The translations under genes and the position numbers were made by a program. Shown here in pieces: positions 1-8,129 of a stretch of 64,000 nucleotides of DNA (position 1 is the first letter of the stretch; every line of letters begins with the position of its first letter). This stretch comes from Microscillaceae bacterium (GTDB lineage Bacteria; Bacteroidota; Bacteroidia; Cytophagales; Microscillaceae): NCBI GenBank assembly GCA_011390205.1, contig JAABSX010000008.1, forward strand, positions 49,041 to 113,040, read 5' to 3'. Under the pieces are notes generated by a model. That model had not been told where the DNA came from. It ran no database searches and was given only the letters and a program-made list of their open reading frames with translations.

Positions 1-699
1 TGTTTTGAAGTTTTTTGCCTGAAACACAGGGTTATCCTCTCCTTCCCACCTGCTTTTAAATTGTACATAGCTGCCATAAAAGCCAATCATCAGACGGTCA
101 GCGGGCATTTGAGTCTGCTCATAATCTCCTGAAAGTGCTGCCCCTGCTCTAAACAATGCAGGCTTTGCCAAAGCAATCAAGGCTACCCCTCTTGCCCCTG
201 TAGAAAGCCCTAGCACAAAATTAGCTTGCTCGGGCTGCATCACACCCAGTGAATCTTGCAGATAAGGCAACATTTCTTCTACCACCCATGCTTTAGTAGG
301 AAAAACACGCCAATCGCTGCGGGTTTCGGGGTATAGCCGAGATGCGTAGATGCTTCTGCCCATCTCAGGCATCAGCAGTCGGTATCCTCTTTGAAGTGCT
401 TTTTGGCAAAGGCTTGACTTTTCGCACCAGTCATTTCGTGAAAAATCCCAGCCTGGTAAGACCAAGATATTGCCTTTGATTTTTTGATTTTTAGGAGATA
501 AAATACTCACCCAATGCCCTTTTATCTTTATATCTACTGCCGTATCTAAGATTGGATAGATGATTTTATCGGTCTGATTGTCAGTTTTTTGTATCACCGT
601 AGCTTTCTGCTCTTTAGTTTCTTGTTTTTCAAAAGAAGATTGGCAAGCTACTAGCCCAGAAAGTGCGGAGATAGAGATACATAAAAATATTTTTTTCAT
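1..699 (-). CDS. Esterase-like alpha/beta-hydrolase lipoprotein, 3' end cut off by the window
   Basis: The reading frame is open from the ATG at 699 to the window edge: 233 codons with no stop. It begins with a lipoprotein signal (MKKIFLCISISALSGLVAC) with the lipobox Cys at residue 19, so the product should be a lipid-anchored periplasmic or outer-membrane protein. A nucleophile elbow GLSTGARG places a candidate catalytic Ser at residue 166. It follows a region rich in Trp/Arg, as in alpha/beta-hydrolases. The acid and His of the triad would lie beyond the cut. Substrate unknown. It is divergent from mgtE with 279 bp between the two starts. The fold call rests on the GxSxG motif and its spacing only. 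Confidence 0.7.
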   Translation of the reverse strand, partial: MKKIFLCISISALSGLVACQSSFEKQETKEQKATVIQKTDNQTDKIIYPILDTAVDIKIKGHWVSILSPKNQKIKGNILVLPGWDFSRNDWCEKSSLCQKALQRGYRLLMPEMGRSIYASRLYPETRSDWRVFPTKAWVVEEMLPYLQDSLGVMQPEQANFVLGLSTGARGVALIALAKPALFRAGAALSGDYEQTQMPADRLMIGFYGSYVQFKSRWEGEDNPVFQAKNFKT

Positions 700-964
700 A
701 TTCATTTCATCATTTGCTTTTGCGAAAATAAACTATTTTTGAGAATATTTCTTGATATAGAGAGGGGTAGCATTTTCTTTCTGATATCAAATAGCTATTT
801 TGATGAATCAAAAGTGAAAATCGTCTCAAAATAAATCTAAATAGTGATTATTTTTTAGTGATAATTCATCGGTCTCTTTATTTTTTGTTTTTCAGTGACT
901 TATCTCCTAAAATAATATCCACTCATTTGGCCTAAATACTTACACTAAAATACCACAGCACAAT

Positions 965-972
965 AAAGGAGG
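965..972 (+). promoter_or_regulatory. Strong Shine-Dalgarno sequence of mgtE
   Basis: AAAGGAGG lies 6 nt before the mgtE ATG. It is a near-complete anti-SD complement and fixes the start at 979. It stands out because the other starts in this window are preceded only by A/T-rich sequence, as is usual in Bacteroidota. Confidence 0.7.
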
Positions 973-978
973 AATTGA

Positions 979-2331
979 ATGTCTTTTGAAATTACCCAAG
1001 AATTTTATGAGGAACTCATAGAAGCCATAGAGCAAGAAAACACAGAAAAAATACAGAAAAGTCTCCATAATCTCCGCCCCGCTGACATCTCCTCTATGAT
1101 GGATGAAATGGACACAGAGCAGTGTATCTTTCTGATTCATTTACTGCCCTTTGAGGTCAGTGCCGAGATACTCAGCAACCTAGATGAAGATACACGCACA
1201 GAGTTTTTGAGAAACTTTCGTGCCGATGAAATCGCTCAATGGATTGACTACACTGACTCCGATGATGCTGCCGATTTGCTCAACGAAATGCCCCTCAAAC
1301 TCAGAGAAGAGATACTGGCACACGTAGATTTCGAGAAAGCAGGCTACATCACTGACCTTCTACATTATGAAGAAGACAGTGCAGGAGGGCTTATGGCAAA
1401 AGAGCTTATCCGTGCCAATGTAAACTGGACAGTGGTGCAGGCCATAGATGAAATACGCCGACAAGCCGAAAAGGTAGAGAAAATCTACTCCCTCTATGTG
1501 GTCAATGACCGAAATGTGCTGCTAGGACGTGTTTCACTCAAAAAAATAATCCTTGCCAGTGATGGTGTCAGGATTAAAGACATCTATGATGAAAGCGTCA
1601 TTTCAGTCAAAACGTATGAAGATGAGGATGACATCGCAGACCTGATGCGAAAATATGACCTAGAAGCCGTGCCTGTAGTGAATGCACGCCAAGAACTTAT
1701 GGGCAGAATCACGATTGATGACATCGTGGATGTCATCACAGAAAAAGCCGAGCTAGACAGGCAGCTCATGGCAGGTATCTCCGAAGACATCGAAGAGGAT
1801 GATAGTGTATGGACACTCACCCGTGCCCGCTTGCCTTGGCTGATAGTAGGGATGGCTGGGGGATTGTTGGGGGCTAGATTCATTGGTTTTTTTGAGGCTG
1901 ATTTGGCGATGCTCCCCGCGATGGCTTTTTTTATACCGCTCATCACTGCCACAGGAGGGAATGTGGGCATTCAGTCTTCTTCCATTATTTTGCAGAGCCT
2001 TGCCACCAAATCTTCTTTCATGAGGGATAATTACCTCTCAAGAATGATAAAAGTACTCTTAGTGGCCATTATCAATGGTTTGGTGATAGGGCTGATTGTT
2101 TTTGCTTTTACCTTTGTGCTTGATATTAGCATTAAATTGGCTTTTACGGTTTCGGCTGCACTCTTTTTTGTAGTTTTGTTGGCTTCTTTTATGGGTACGA
2201 TTACGCCTTTGATTCTGGATAAAATGAATATCAACCCTGCCGTAGCCTCAGGCCCCTTCATCACCACTGCCAATGATTTGCTAGGCTTGGCTGTCTATTT
2301 TACGATTGCACACTTCTTATTTGGGTTTTAA
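979..2331 (+). CDS. mgtE: Magnesium transporter MgtE
   Basis: A 450-residue inner-membrane Mg2+ channel of normal family length. Residues about 20-130 form the acidic, helical MgtE N domain, with repeats of the type LLxxLxxxxxxEIL. Residues about 140-265 form a CBS pair that senses cytosolic Mg2+. Residues about 285-450 hold the five-helix pore domain, including the conserved stretch TATGGNVGIQSSS. In characterised MgtE proteins Mg2+ bound between the N and CBS domains closes the pore. No Mg2+ riboswitch is recognisable upstream. The start is set by the Shine-Dalgarno at 965-972. The gene stands alone: divergent from the lipoprotein gene on its left, convergent with the oxidase gene on its right across a palindrome. 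Confidence 0.95.
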   Translation: MSFEITQEFYEELIEAIEQENTEKIQKSLHNLRPADISSMMDEMDTEQCIFLIHLLPFEVSAEILSNLDEDTRTEFLRNFRADEIAQWIDYTDSDDAADLLNEMPLKLREEILAHVDFEKAGYITDLLHYEEDSAGGLMAKELIRANVNWTVVQAIDEIRRQAEKVEKIYSLYVVNDRNVLLGRVSLKKIILASDGVRIKDIYDESVISVKTYEDEDDIADLMRKYDLEAVPVVNARQELMGRITIDDIVDVITEKAELDRQLMAGISEDIEEDDSVWTLTRARLPWLIVGMAGGLLGARFIGFFEADLAMLPAMAFFIPLITATGGNVGIQSSSIILQSLATKSSFMRDNYLSRMIKVLLVAIINGLVIGLIVFAFTFVLDISIKLAFTVSAALFFVVLLASFMGTITPLILDKMNINPAVASGPFITTANDLLGLAVYFTIAHFLFGF

Positions 2332-2342
2332 TCTTTTGTCTC

Positions 2343-2375
2343 AGACGTTCCACTTTTTAAAAAAGTGGAACGTCT
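2343..2375. repeat. Palindromic element, copy 1; probable bidirectional terminator
   Basis: A perfect 16-bp inverted repeat (AGACGTTCCACTTTTT and its complement) with one central base. It sits between the convergent ends of mgtE and the hydroxyacid oxidase gene. The outer GC-containing stem with an inner A/T tract could terminate transcription in both directions. A partial third arm (AGAAAGTGGAACATTT) follows at 2376-2391. Related copies lie at 8055, 17003 and 59891, with a half copy at 63582. Confidence 0.85.
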
Positions 2376-2400
2376 AGAAAGTGGAACATTTAAAAAAAGG

Positions 2401-3591
2401 CTAAGCCTTTTGTAAACAATCCATATTCACTTCTGCCCAGCTTGTGCAGCCTGTCAGGCCTAGTGTGAGGTCAGCGTCAGCCATGAGGTTGGCGAGGGTA
2501 TGTTTTACGCCTTCTTCCCCTGCCAATGCCAATCCATAGGGGTAAGGTCGCCCAAAAAGAACAGCTTTTGCCCCTAGTGCAATGGCTTTAAATACATCCC
2601 CTCCTTTGCGGATTCCGCTATCAAAAAGCACTGTACCTTTATCACCTACTACTTCTGCAATGCGGGGAAGCATCTCAATGGCACTCACCGAGCCTTCTAC
2701 TTGTCTGCCTCCGTGGTTGGAGACCACTAAGCCATCTGCACCATATTTTATGGCAAGTTTGGCATCTTCGGGGTGTAAGATTCCTTTGAGAAGAATGGGC
2801 ATATCAGTGTGTTCACGCAGTATTTTGAAATCTTCCCAAGTCAAAGAAGGATTGGTAAAGACTTGCCCAAAAAGCATGATGGCTTCCATCGGATTCTTTT
2901 CGGGAGGCTCTTTGAGCATAGAGCGAAACACAGGGTCAGAGAAGTAATTTGCCAAGCCTTCACCATACAAAAAGGGCAAATAAGCCTGTTCAATGTCTAA
3001 ATCACGCCATGCCAGCGTGCGGGTATCCACCGTTACGATGAGGGCAGAGTAACCAGATTTTTCGGCACGTGTGATAAGACTCTTCATAAATTCAGGATTT
3101 CGCCCCCAATAGAGCTGAAAAAACCGAGTAGCATCTCCCATAGCTTCCGCTACTTCTTCCATAGATTTGGAAGAAACCGTACTAAGCGTCATTGGGATAT
3201 TGAGCGAAGCTGCTGCTTTTCCTACGGCTATCTCCGCATCAGGATGTGCAATGGAAAGCACTCCCACAGGAGCAAGGGCAATCGGAGCGGCAATTGTATG
3301 CCCAAAAAGTTTTATTTCGGAAGTAGCTTGAGAGACATCACGCAGCATACGAGGCACGATGTTCCATTTTTGGAAAGCTTGGGCATTGGTCTGCATCGTA
3401 GTACCTGAGCCTGCACCCCCTGCAATGTAAGCAAAGGCTTCGGGCTTCATCACTTCTTTTGCTTTTTGCTCAAGAGCTTGGGCAGAGATAGGCAAAGCTG
3501 GTTTTTTTTGCTGCATCCGCCCTTCTATGTAGATTTGCATTTGCCGCTTCATTCCTAGTGATTGGGTTTGTATTCCGAGATTTTCTTGCAT
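2401..3591 (-). CDS. FMN-dependent alpha-hydroxyacid oxidase (lactate oxidase / lactate 2-monooxygenase type)
   Basis: A 396-residue TIM-barrel flavoprotein of the glycolate oxidase/lactate oxidase family, which oxidises L-2-hydroxyacids to 2-oxoacids. The FMN and active-site signature SNHGGRQ is present with catalytic His near residue 293. The phosphate-binding segment around DSGIRKGGDVFKAIALGA and the FGRPYPYGLA segment follow. The N-terminal part (about 19-60, ending in FAYIAGGAGS) resembles the lactate 2-monooxygenase branch. There is no signal peptide and no cytochrome domain, so it should be soluble and cytoplasmic. The start could instead be Met14 or Met18. Monocistronic. Whether oxygen or another acceptor is used cannot be read from the sequence. 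Confidence 0.85.
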   Translation of the reverse strand: MQENLGIQTQSLGMKRQMQIYIEGRMQQKKPALPISAQALEQKAKEVMKPEAFAYIAGGAGSGTTMQTNAQAFQKWNIVPRMLRDVSQATSEIKLFGHTIAAPIALAPVGVLSIAHPDAEIAVGKAAASLNIPMTLSTVSSKSMEEVAEAMGDATRFFQLYWGRNPEFMKSLITRAEKSGYSALIVTVDTRTLAWRDLDIEQAYLPFLYGEGLANYFSDPVFRSMLKEPPEKNPMEAIMLFGQVFTNPSLTWEDFKILREHTDMPILLKGILHPEDAKLAIKYGADGLVVSNHGGRQVEGSVSAIEMLPRIAEVVGDKGTVLFDSGIRKGGDVFKAIALGAKAVLFGRPYPYGLALAGEEGVKHTLANLMADADLTLGLTGCTSWAEVNMDCLQKA

Positions 3592-3925
3592 AGTATTGTT
3601 GTTTGATTTATATTCTAAATTATTTGGTTCTCTGACGATTTTTGTGGGAGAAAAGCACTAGAACAGTCCTCAAAGCATTTTGAAGGCTAAACTTGGCAGA
3701 CTAAAATCCAACGTTGCGGACTTATCACAAGGTCTGTCAGACAAACAATTATCCTTACGCAAATTAGTAAAAAGTCTGCAGCTTGCAAAATACAGACTCA
3801 CGCAATCTGCCGATAAAAAATAGTTTATAATCTATACTATTTTCTGTTTTATTACGTGTATGAAAAATTAGGCTATGTCTTGTAAGACAAAAGCAAATTA
3901 CTAATTCTTCTAAAACAATTTCAAA
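3592..3925. other. Intergenic region with a short open frame of coding character
   Basis: 334 bp between two divergent genes. It holds promoters I could not place, and a 53-codon open frame on the plus strand (3662-3823) without an ATG, rich in Lys, Leu and Ser, that looks like the end of an amphipathic helical protein. It may be a decayed gene. Nothing else was recognised. Confidence 0.4.
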
Positions 3926-4441
3926 ATGAAAAAACTATTATTAATCACATTCTTCATTTCTTGTGTGTTCTGTGCTACGCAATCTATGGCACAGACTAAA
4001 GATTGGGCTGTAGGAGCCAGATTCGGAGAGCCTACAGGCATCAACCTAAAAAAGCACTTCGGTGGAAATGCCCTAGACATTACACTTGGGTTTACGGGCT
4101 ATGGCTACAATAATGGTAAAAAGTACTGGCGTGGTGAATACCGCCGCAGTACCGTGCTGACCATCAATTACCTTTGGCAAAAACCTATCTCAGGAGTGAA
4201 TGGGCTGGATATCTACTACGGATTGGGAGGGCAAGTAGGCAACAGGCGTTATTTTGATGATGACTTTGATGATGAACGTAGCTCACTTAACCTAGGGCTT
4301 ACGGGTGTTTTGGGGGTAGAGTGGTTCATTCCTCAAACACCTATCTCGCTGTTTGTTGATTTTGGCCCATATATAGAGCTTGTGCCTAGTAGCCTATGGC
4401 TTTGGTTTGATTCAGGCTTGGGTATAAGGGTAAATTTCTAA
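3926..4441 (+). CDS. Secreted small beta-barrel outer-membrane protein, function unknown
   Basis: 171 residues with a clear Sec signal peptide (cleavage likely after SMAQ, residue 23). The mature part alternates aromatic and polar residues as in an eight-stranded barrel, has several Gly-rich turns and ends in GLGIRVNF, with the C-terminal Phe usual for outer-membrane barrels. An Asp-rich stretch (DDDFDDE, about residues 111-117) looks like a surface loop. It resembles small porin-like proteins of Bacteroidota in general, but no specific family is recognisable. Followed directly by a strong terminator, so monocistronic. Confidence 0.7.
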   Translation: MKKLLLITFFISCVFCATQSMAQTKDWAVGARFGEPTGINLKKHFGGNALDITLGFTGYGYNNGKKYWRGEYRRSTVLTINYLWQKPISGVNGLDIYYGLGGQVGNRRYFDDDFDDERSSLNLGLTGVLGVEWFIPQTPISLFVDFGPYIELVPSSLWLWFDSGLGIRVNF

Positions 4442-4474
4442 ATACGCTGGTCATCGTGTTTACGAAACGCTGAT

Positions 4475-4511
4475 AAAAGGGGGGCTTCGCTTGCGAAGCC
4501 TCCCTTTTTTT
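4475..4511 (+). terminator. Rho-independent terminator after the barrel protein gene
   Basis: A GC-rich stem with GCTTCGC / GCGAAGC around a TT loop, extended by a run of G paired with CCTCCC, then seven T. It lies 34 nt after the stop at 4441. Confidence 0.9.
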
Positions 4512-4657
4512 GATGGGCAAAAGCAGCAGGTGTTTTGACTTCTTAAAAGCCTGGCTTCCTCTAAAGCTTTTGGAAAATAGGGTAACAAATACTTGGTTTT
4601 CGAGGTTAGGTAGATTGCAATCTTAAACTTATAGCAAATCACCACAATACATTAAAT

Positions 4658-6202
4658 ATGCTCATTAGAGAAAAAGTAGAAAAAATTTTAGATTTTGTAG
4701 GCAAAGGAGTCTATGAAAAAAGTGAAGTCATTCGCTTGGCTTTGCTCAGTGCCATTGCAGGTGAGAGTATCTTTTTGTTAGGCCCTCCTGGTGTAGCCAA
4801 AAGCTTGATAGCCCGAAGATTAAAATATGCTTTCAGAGACGGGAAGTCTTTTGAATACCTGATGAATAAGTTTAGCACGCCCGATGAAATCTTTGGGCCT
4901 GTCTCTATCAAAAAACTCAAAGATGAAGATAAATACGAACGGCTCACCGACAAATATCTTCCTGGAGCAAATATCATCTTCTTGGATGAAATCTGGAAAG
5001 CTGGCCCTGCCATTCAGAATGCCTTGCTTACCATTCTGAACGAAAAAGTATATCGCAATGGGGAGCAAGAAGTGGAGGTAAATATCAGGGGGATTATCTC
5101 TGCCTCTAACGAAGTGCCCTACCAAGGAGAAGGAGTAGATGCCCTCTGGGATAGATTTTTGCTGAGATATTTTATCAAAGAAATTAAAAATAGCAATAAT
5201 TTCTTAAAAATGATTACCGCCACAGACAATGTCTATGAAGATGAAGTGCCCCAAGATGCCAAAATATCAGACGAAGAATATGAGGAATGGAGCAAAGAAA
5301 TAGACCAAGTGCTGCTACCCCCCGAAGTGCTCAATACGATTCAATTAATCAAACATAAACTAGCAGAACATAACGAGGGGCAAACCTCCCCAGATGCCAA
5401 AATAGAAGTCTATGACCGCCGCTGGAAAAAAATAGTGCGGCTGATGCGCTCCGCCGCTTTCTTAAACGGACGCAAAAAAGTGGATTTGATGGATTGCTTC
5501 CTCATCGCTCATTGCCTCTGGAGCAGACCCGAGCAGGTAGATAAAGTCATGGACTTGGTCAGCGAAACCATCCGAAAGCACGGCTATACACTGGCACTCA
5601 ACCTACAAGTTACCAAACAAGAAATCAAAGATTTTGAAGAAGAGGTCTATCAAGAAACCAAAATTCAAAACAAAGTATTTAAAAATGAGCTCATCAGTGT
5701 AGAGCAAGATTACTATGAAGTGCTCGAAATCAAACAATTTTTTGATGGATTTCTGATTAAAAAAGCAGACTTTGCCAAGCTAAACCGTGAAGAAGATAGC
5801 TCTATCAGCCTCTATGACCAAGACCTTGCCCTCACCAACCGACTCAACGCAAGGCTCTCTAGTGATGAAAATAGCATAGAAATTCTCTACAATTCTAAGA
5901 CGACACGCTACCCACTCAAAACACAAAAGGTAGAAAAAACAGAAATTATCCTCAAAAAACCACATCCTGTGATTCTCAAATATTGGGATGAACGCATCCA
6001 AACCTTAGAAAAATACATTCAGACACAAAAACAAAAACTGGAGGAAGAACGACCCGAAGAAATCTCACACCTGCAGCAAAATTTGTTTGTGCACCCTAAA
6101 CTCAGCGAAATCGTCAGGGCAAACCTGCAAGATGTCATCAAAACCCTCGATACGCTGGAACTAAGAGTAGAAAAATTGGCTTTCTATTATCAGAATTTGT
6201 AA
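4658..6202 (+). CDS. ravA: RavA-type MoxR AAA+ ATPase
   Basis: 514 residues, close to the 498 of E. coli RavA. The AAA+ core holds Walker A GPPGVAKS (42-49), Walker B FLDE with Asp110-Glu111, sensor-1 Asn151 in SASNEVP and a candidate Arg finger at 166 (DALWDRFLLR). The C-terminal 200 residues are charged and helical, as in the RavA arm region. MoxR ATPases act as chaperones that remodel partner complexes, usually together with a VWA-domain protein; RavA works with ViaA. No VWA gene is present. The next gene, 37 nt downstream, encodes a different small conserved protein. Cytoplasmic. Confidence 0.85.
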   Translation: MLIREKVEKILDFVGKGVYEKSEVIRLALLSAIAGESIFLLGPPGVAKSLIARRLKYAFRDGKSFEYLMNKFSTPDEIFGPVSIKKLKDEDKYERLTDKYLPGANIIFLDEIWKAGPAIQNALLTILNEKVYRNGEQEVEVNIRGIISASNEVPYQGEGVDALWDRFLLRYFIKEIKNSNNFLKMITATDNVYEDEVPQDAKISDEEYEEWSKEIDQVLLPPEVLNTIQLIKHKLAEHNEGQTSPDAKIEVYDRRWKKIVRLMRSAAFLNGRKKVDLMDCFLIAHCLWSRPEQVDKVMDLVSETIRKHGYTLALNLQVTKQEIKDFEEEVYQETKIQNKVFKNELISVEQDYYEVLEIKQFFDGFLIKKADFAKLNREEDSSISLYDQDLALTNRLNARLSSDENSIEILYNSKTTRYPLKTQKVEKTEIILKKPHPVILKYWDERIQTLEKYIQTQKQKLEEERPEEISHLQQNLFVHPKLSEIVRANLQDVIKTLDTLELRVEKLAFYYQNL

Positions 6203-6239
6203 GCCTGATTATCCAAAAAAAATTATACCCTCTAACAAA

Positions 6240-6731
6240 ATGTATATTCCATTTGAAGAAATGCCTGCTCAAGCAAGAGTATGGATTTACCAAGCCGACC
6301 GCAGCCTAAGCCCAGAAGATATGGCAACATTACAAGCCAAAAGCAAGGCTTTCTTGGAACAATGGGCAGCACACCAGCAAGCACTCAAGGCATCCTCTGC
6401 CGTTTTTTATGAGCGATTCTTGGTGATAGCCCTAGATGAGTCTTTCAATGCAGCCAGTGGATGCTCGATAGATGCCTCCGTACATTTTGTAAAGTCATTA
6501 GAGCAGCAGCTTCATCTTAATTTCTTTGACAGAACAAAAGTCGCTTTCTTTAATCAAGAAGACAAGACTGTATTCACGGAAGACCTCAAAAACCTAAAGC
6601 AAAAAATAGCAGAAGGCATCATCAGGGCAGATACACTCGTATTTAATCCTCTTATCAATGACTTAGGCACGCTTCAAAAAGAATGGCAGAAGCCCGCACA
6701 GTCTTCGTGGCTGGCAAGGTACTTTTCATAA
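6240..6731 (+). CDS. Conserved Bacteroidota protein often mislabelled ABC transporter ATPase
   Basis: 163 residues. I recognise the family from Bacteroidota, where databases commonly call it an ABC transporter ATPase. The sequence has no Walker A, Walker B or ABC signature, so that label is unsupported. Conserved-looking features are the opening FEEMPAQARVWIYQADR, a central segment AASGCSIDASVHFV, and a C-terminal QSSWLARYFS. It is predicted soluble. It lies 37 nt after ravA and 166 nt before lepB on the same strand, so cotranscription with ravA is likely. A role as a RavA partner is only a guess from position. Confidence 0.65.
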   Translation: MYIPFEEMPAQARVWIYQADRSLSPEDMATLQAKSKAFLEQWAAHQQALKASSAVFYERFLVIALDESFNAASGCSIDASVHFVKSLEQQLHLNFFDRTKVAFFNQEDKTVFTEDLKNLKQKIAEGIIRADTLVFNPLINDLGTLQKEWQKPAQSSWLARYFS

Positions 6732-6800
6732 AAAAATGCTTATTTTTTCTTGACAAAGGCTTTTTTAAAAAAAATAAAGTTTTTCTGCATGATAAACCTT

Positions 6801-6808
6801 ATTTTTGG
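6801..6808 (+). promoter_or_regulatory. Candidate minus-7 box for lepB
   Basis: TATTTTTG fits the Bacteroidota TAnnTTTG box and lies 90 nt before the lepB ATG, in the 166-nt gap. No TTTG was found at the expected minus-33 distance. Confidence 0.3.
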
Positions 6809-6897
6809 AGTTTAAAAGATTGTCAGATAAAGACGGGCATAGAGTGTGCCATCCAAAAAAGCCACTTGCTCCCAAACACTAGATTAATAAACAGCCC

Positions 6898-8022
6898 ATG
6901 AAGTTAGCCATGTTTAAGCGAAAAAGCAAAGAAGAAAAACCAAAAAAGAAAAAAAGTGTACTCAGAGAATGGATTGATGCCATTATATTCGCAGTGATTG
7001 CTGCCACCATCATCCGATGGGCATTGATTTCGGCTTATACCATCCCGACCTCTTCTATGGAAGGTACGCAGCTTGTGGGTGATTTTTTGTTTGTAAACAA
7101 ACTCAGCTACGGCCCTCGTACACCCATTACCTTGCTCAGACTGCCACTCACAGATAATAAAATATGGGGAACTAACACGCCCTCTTATCTTGATTGGATT
7201 CAGTTGCCTTTCTTTAGAGTCCCAGGTTATTCTAGTGTACATCGTGGAGATGTAGTCGTGTTTAACTGGCCCGAAGACCAAGGGCCGATTGATATGAAAA
7301 CCCACTACATCAAACGCTGTGTAGCAGAAGCAGGTGATAAATTAGAAATCAAAGCTGGGCAAGTCTATATCAACGGAGAGGCCTCCAAAGTGCCCGAAGA
7401 CATGCAATTCAAATACCTCATGAGCCTCAAAGAAGGCACGATGCTCAGCGAAAGACTGTATGAAAGGTATGATTTAGACAAGTATTTTATGCCCTCAGAG
7501 ATGCAAGCCACAATGAACGGAGGAGATTTTTACGTCTATACCAGCCCTACAAAAGCCAAAGAACTTGCGAAAATACCCGTCATCAAATCATTGGAACTGC
7601 AAATGAACCAAGAGAACGAATCTCACACGGGCATGTTTCCATCAGGCAATTTGCTAGACTGGAATGAAGATTTCTTTGGACCATTGGTAGTTCCTTCCAA
7701 AGGTATGGAAATAGACATCAATCCTAAAAATTTGGCGATTTATGGCAAAAACATAAAACGATTTGAATACAATCAGGATGTCAAAATAGAAGGTGATAAG
7801 CTATTCATAGACGGCAAGGAGGTAAAAAAATATACTTTCAAGCAAGATTATTACTTTATGATGGGTGATAACCGCCACAACTCTCTAGATTCTCGTTTTT
7901 GGGGTTTTGTGCCTGCTGACCACATCGTGGGTGAAGCACTCATTACTTGGCTTTCACTAGATTACAGCAAATCCCTCTTCAGCAGAGTCCGCTGGGGGCG
8001 TGTGTTTAAAATGATTGAGTAA
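6898..8022 (+). CDS. lepB: Signal peptidase I
   Basis: 374 residues. It removes signal peptides from exported proteins at the outer face of the inner membrane. A basic N-terminus precedes one membrane helix (about 25-46). The catalytic pair is visible: Ser53 in PTSSMEGT and Lys139 in HYIKRCVAEAGD. The third conserved box, MGDNRHNSLDSRFWGFVP, is near residue 320. An insertion of about 130 residues between the Lys box and the GDNR box makes it longer than the E. coli enzyme, as is common in Bacteroidota. The ATG at 6898 is preferred; Met5 is a possible alternative. It ends before palindrome copy 2. Confidence 0.95.
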   Translation: MKLAMFKRKSKEEKPKKKKSVLREWIDAIIFAVIAATIIRWALISAYTIPTSSMEGTQLVGDFLFVNKLSYGPRTPITLLRLPLTDNKIWGTNTPSYLDWIQLPFFRVPGYSSVHRGDVVVFNWPEDQGPIDMKTHYIKRCVAEAGDKLEIKAGQVYINGEASKVPEDMQFKYLMSLKEGTMLSERLYERYDLDKYFMPSEMQATMNGGDFYVYTSPTKAKELAKIPVIKSLELQMNQENESHTGMFPSGNLLDWNEDFFGPLVVPSKGMEIDINPKNLAIYGKNIKRFEYNQDVKIEGDKLFIDGKEVKKYTFKQDYYFMMGDNRHNSLDSRFWGFVPADHIVGEALITWLSLDYSKSLFSRVRWGRVFKMIE

Positions 8023-8054
8023 ACTCGGATTTCATACCCAAGATTCATTATACT

Positions 8055-8087
8055 AGGCGTTCTACTTTTTAAAAAAGTGGAACGCCT
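8055..8087. repeat. Palindromic element, copy 2; probable bidirectional terminator
   Basis: Arms AGGCGTTCTACTTTTT and AAAAAGTGGAACGCCT pair over 16 bp with a single mismatch that would be a G-U pair in RNA. It is followed by TGTTTTTA on the plus strand. It lies between the convergent ends of lepB and mutA and is the same sequence family as the element at 2343. Confidence 0.8.
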
Positions 8088-8129
8088 GTTTTTATCTCCC
8101 CATTTTGTGTCTTCATAAAGCAAAATATA

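Noticed and set aside
700..978. Possible Mg2+-sensing riboswitch upstream of mgtE
   Set aside because: No M-box or ykkC-like conserved sequence could be recognised; only a direct repeat TAGTGAT at 841-865 was seen.
1584..1970. 128-codon open frame antisense to mgtE
   Set aside because: Serine/methionine-rich translation with no domain; an artefact of codon bias in the real gene.
6683..6901. 72-codon plus-strand frame overlapping the end of the 6240 gene and the lepB start
   Set aside because: Out of frame with both neighbours and rich in Lys/Phe from A/T runs; no support as a gene.
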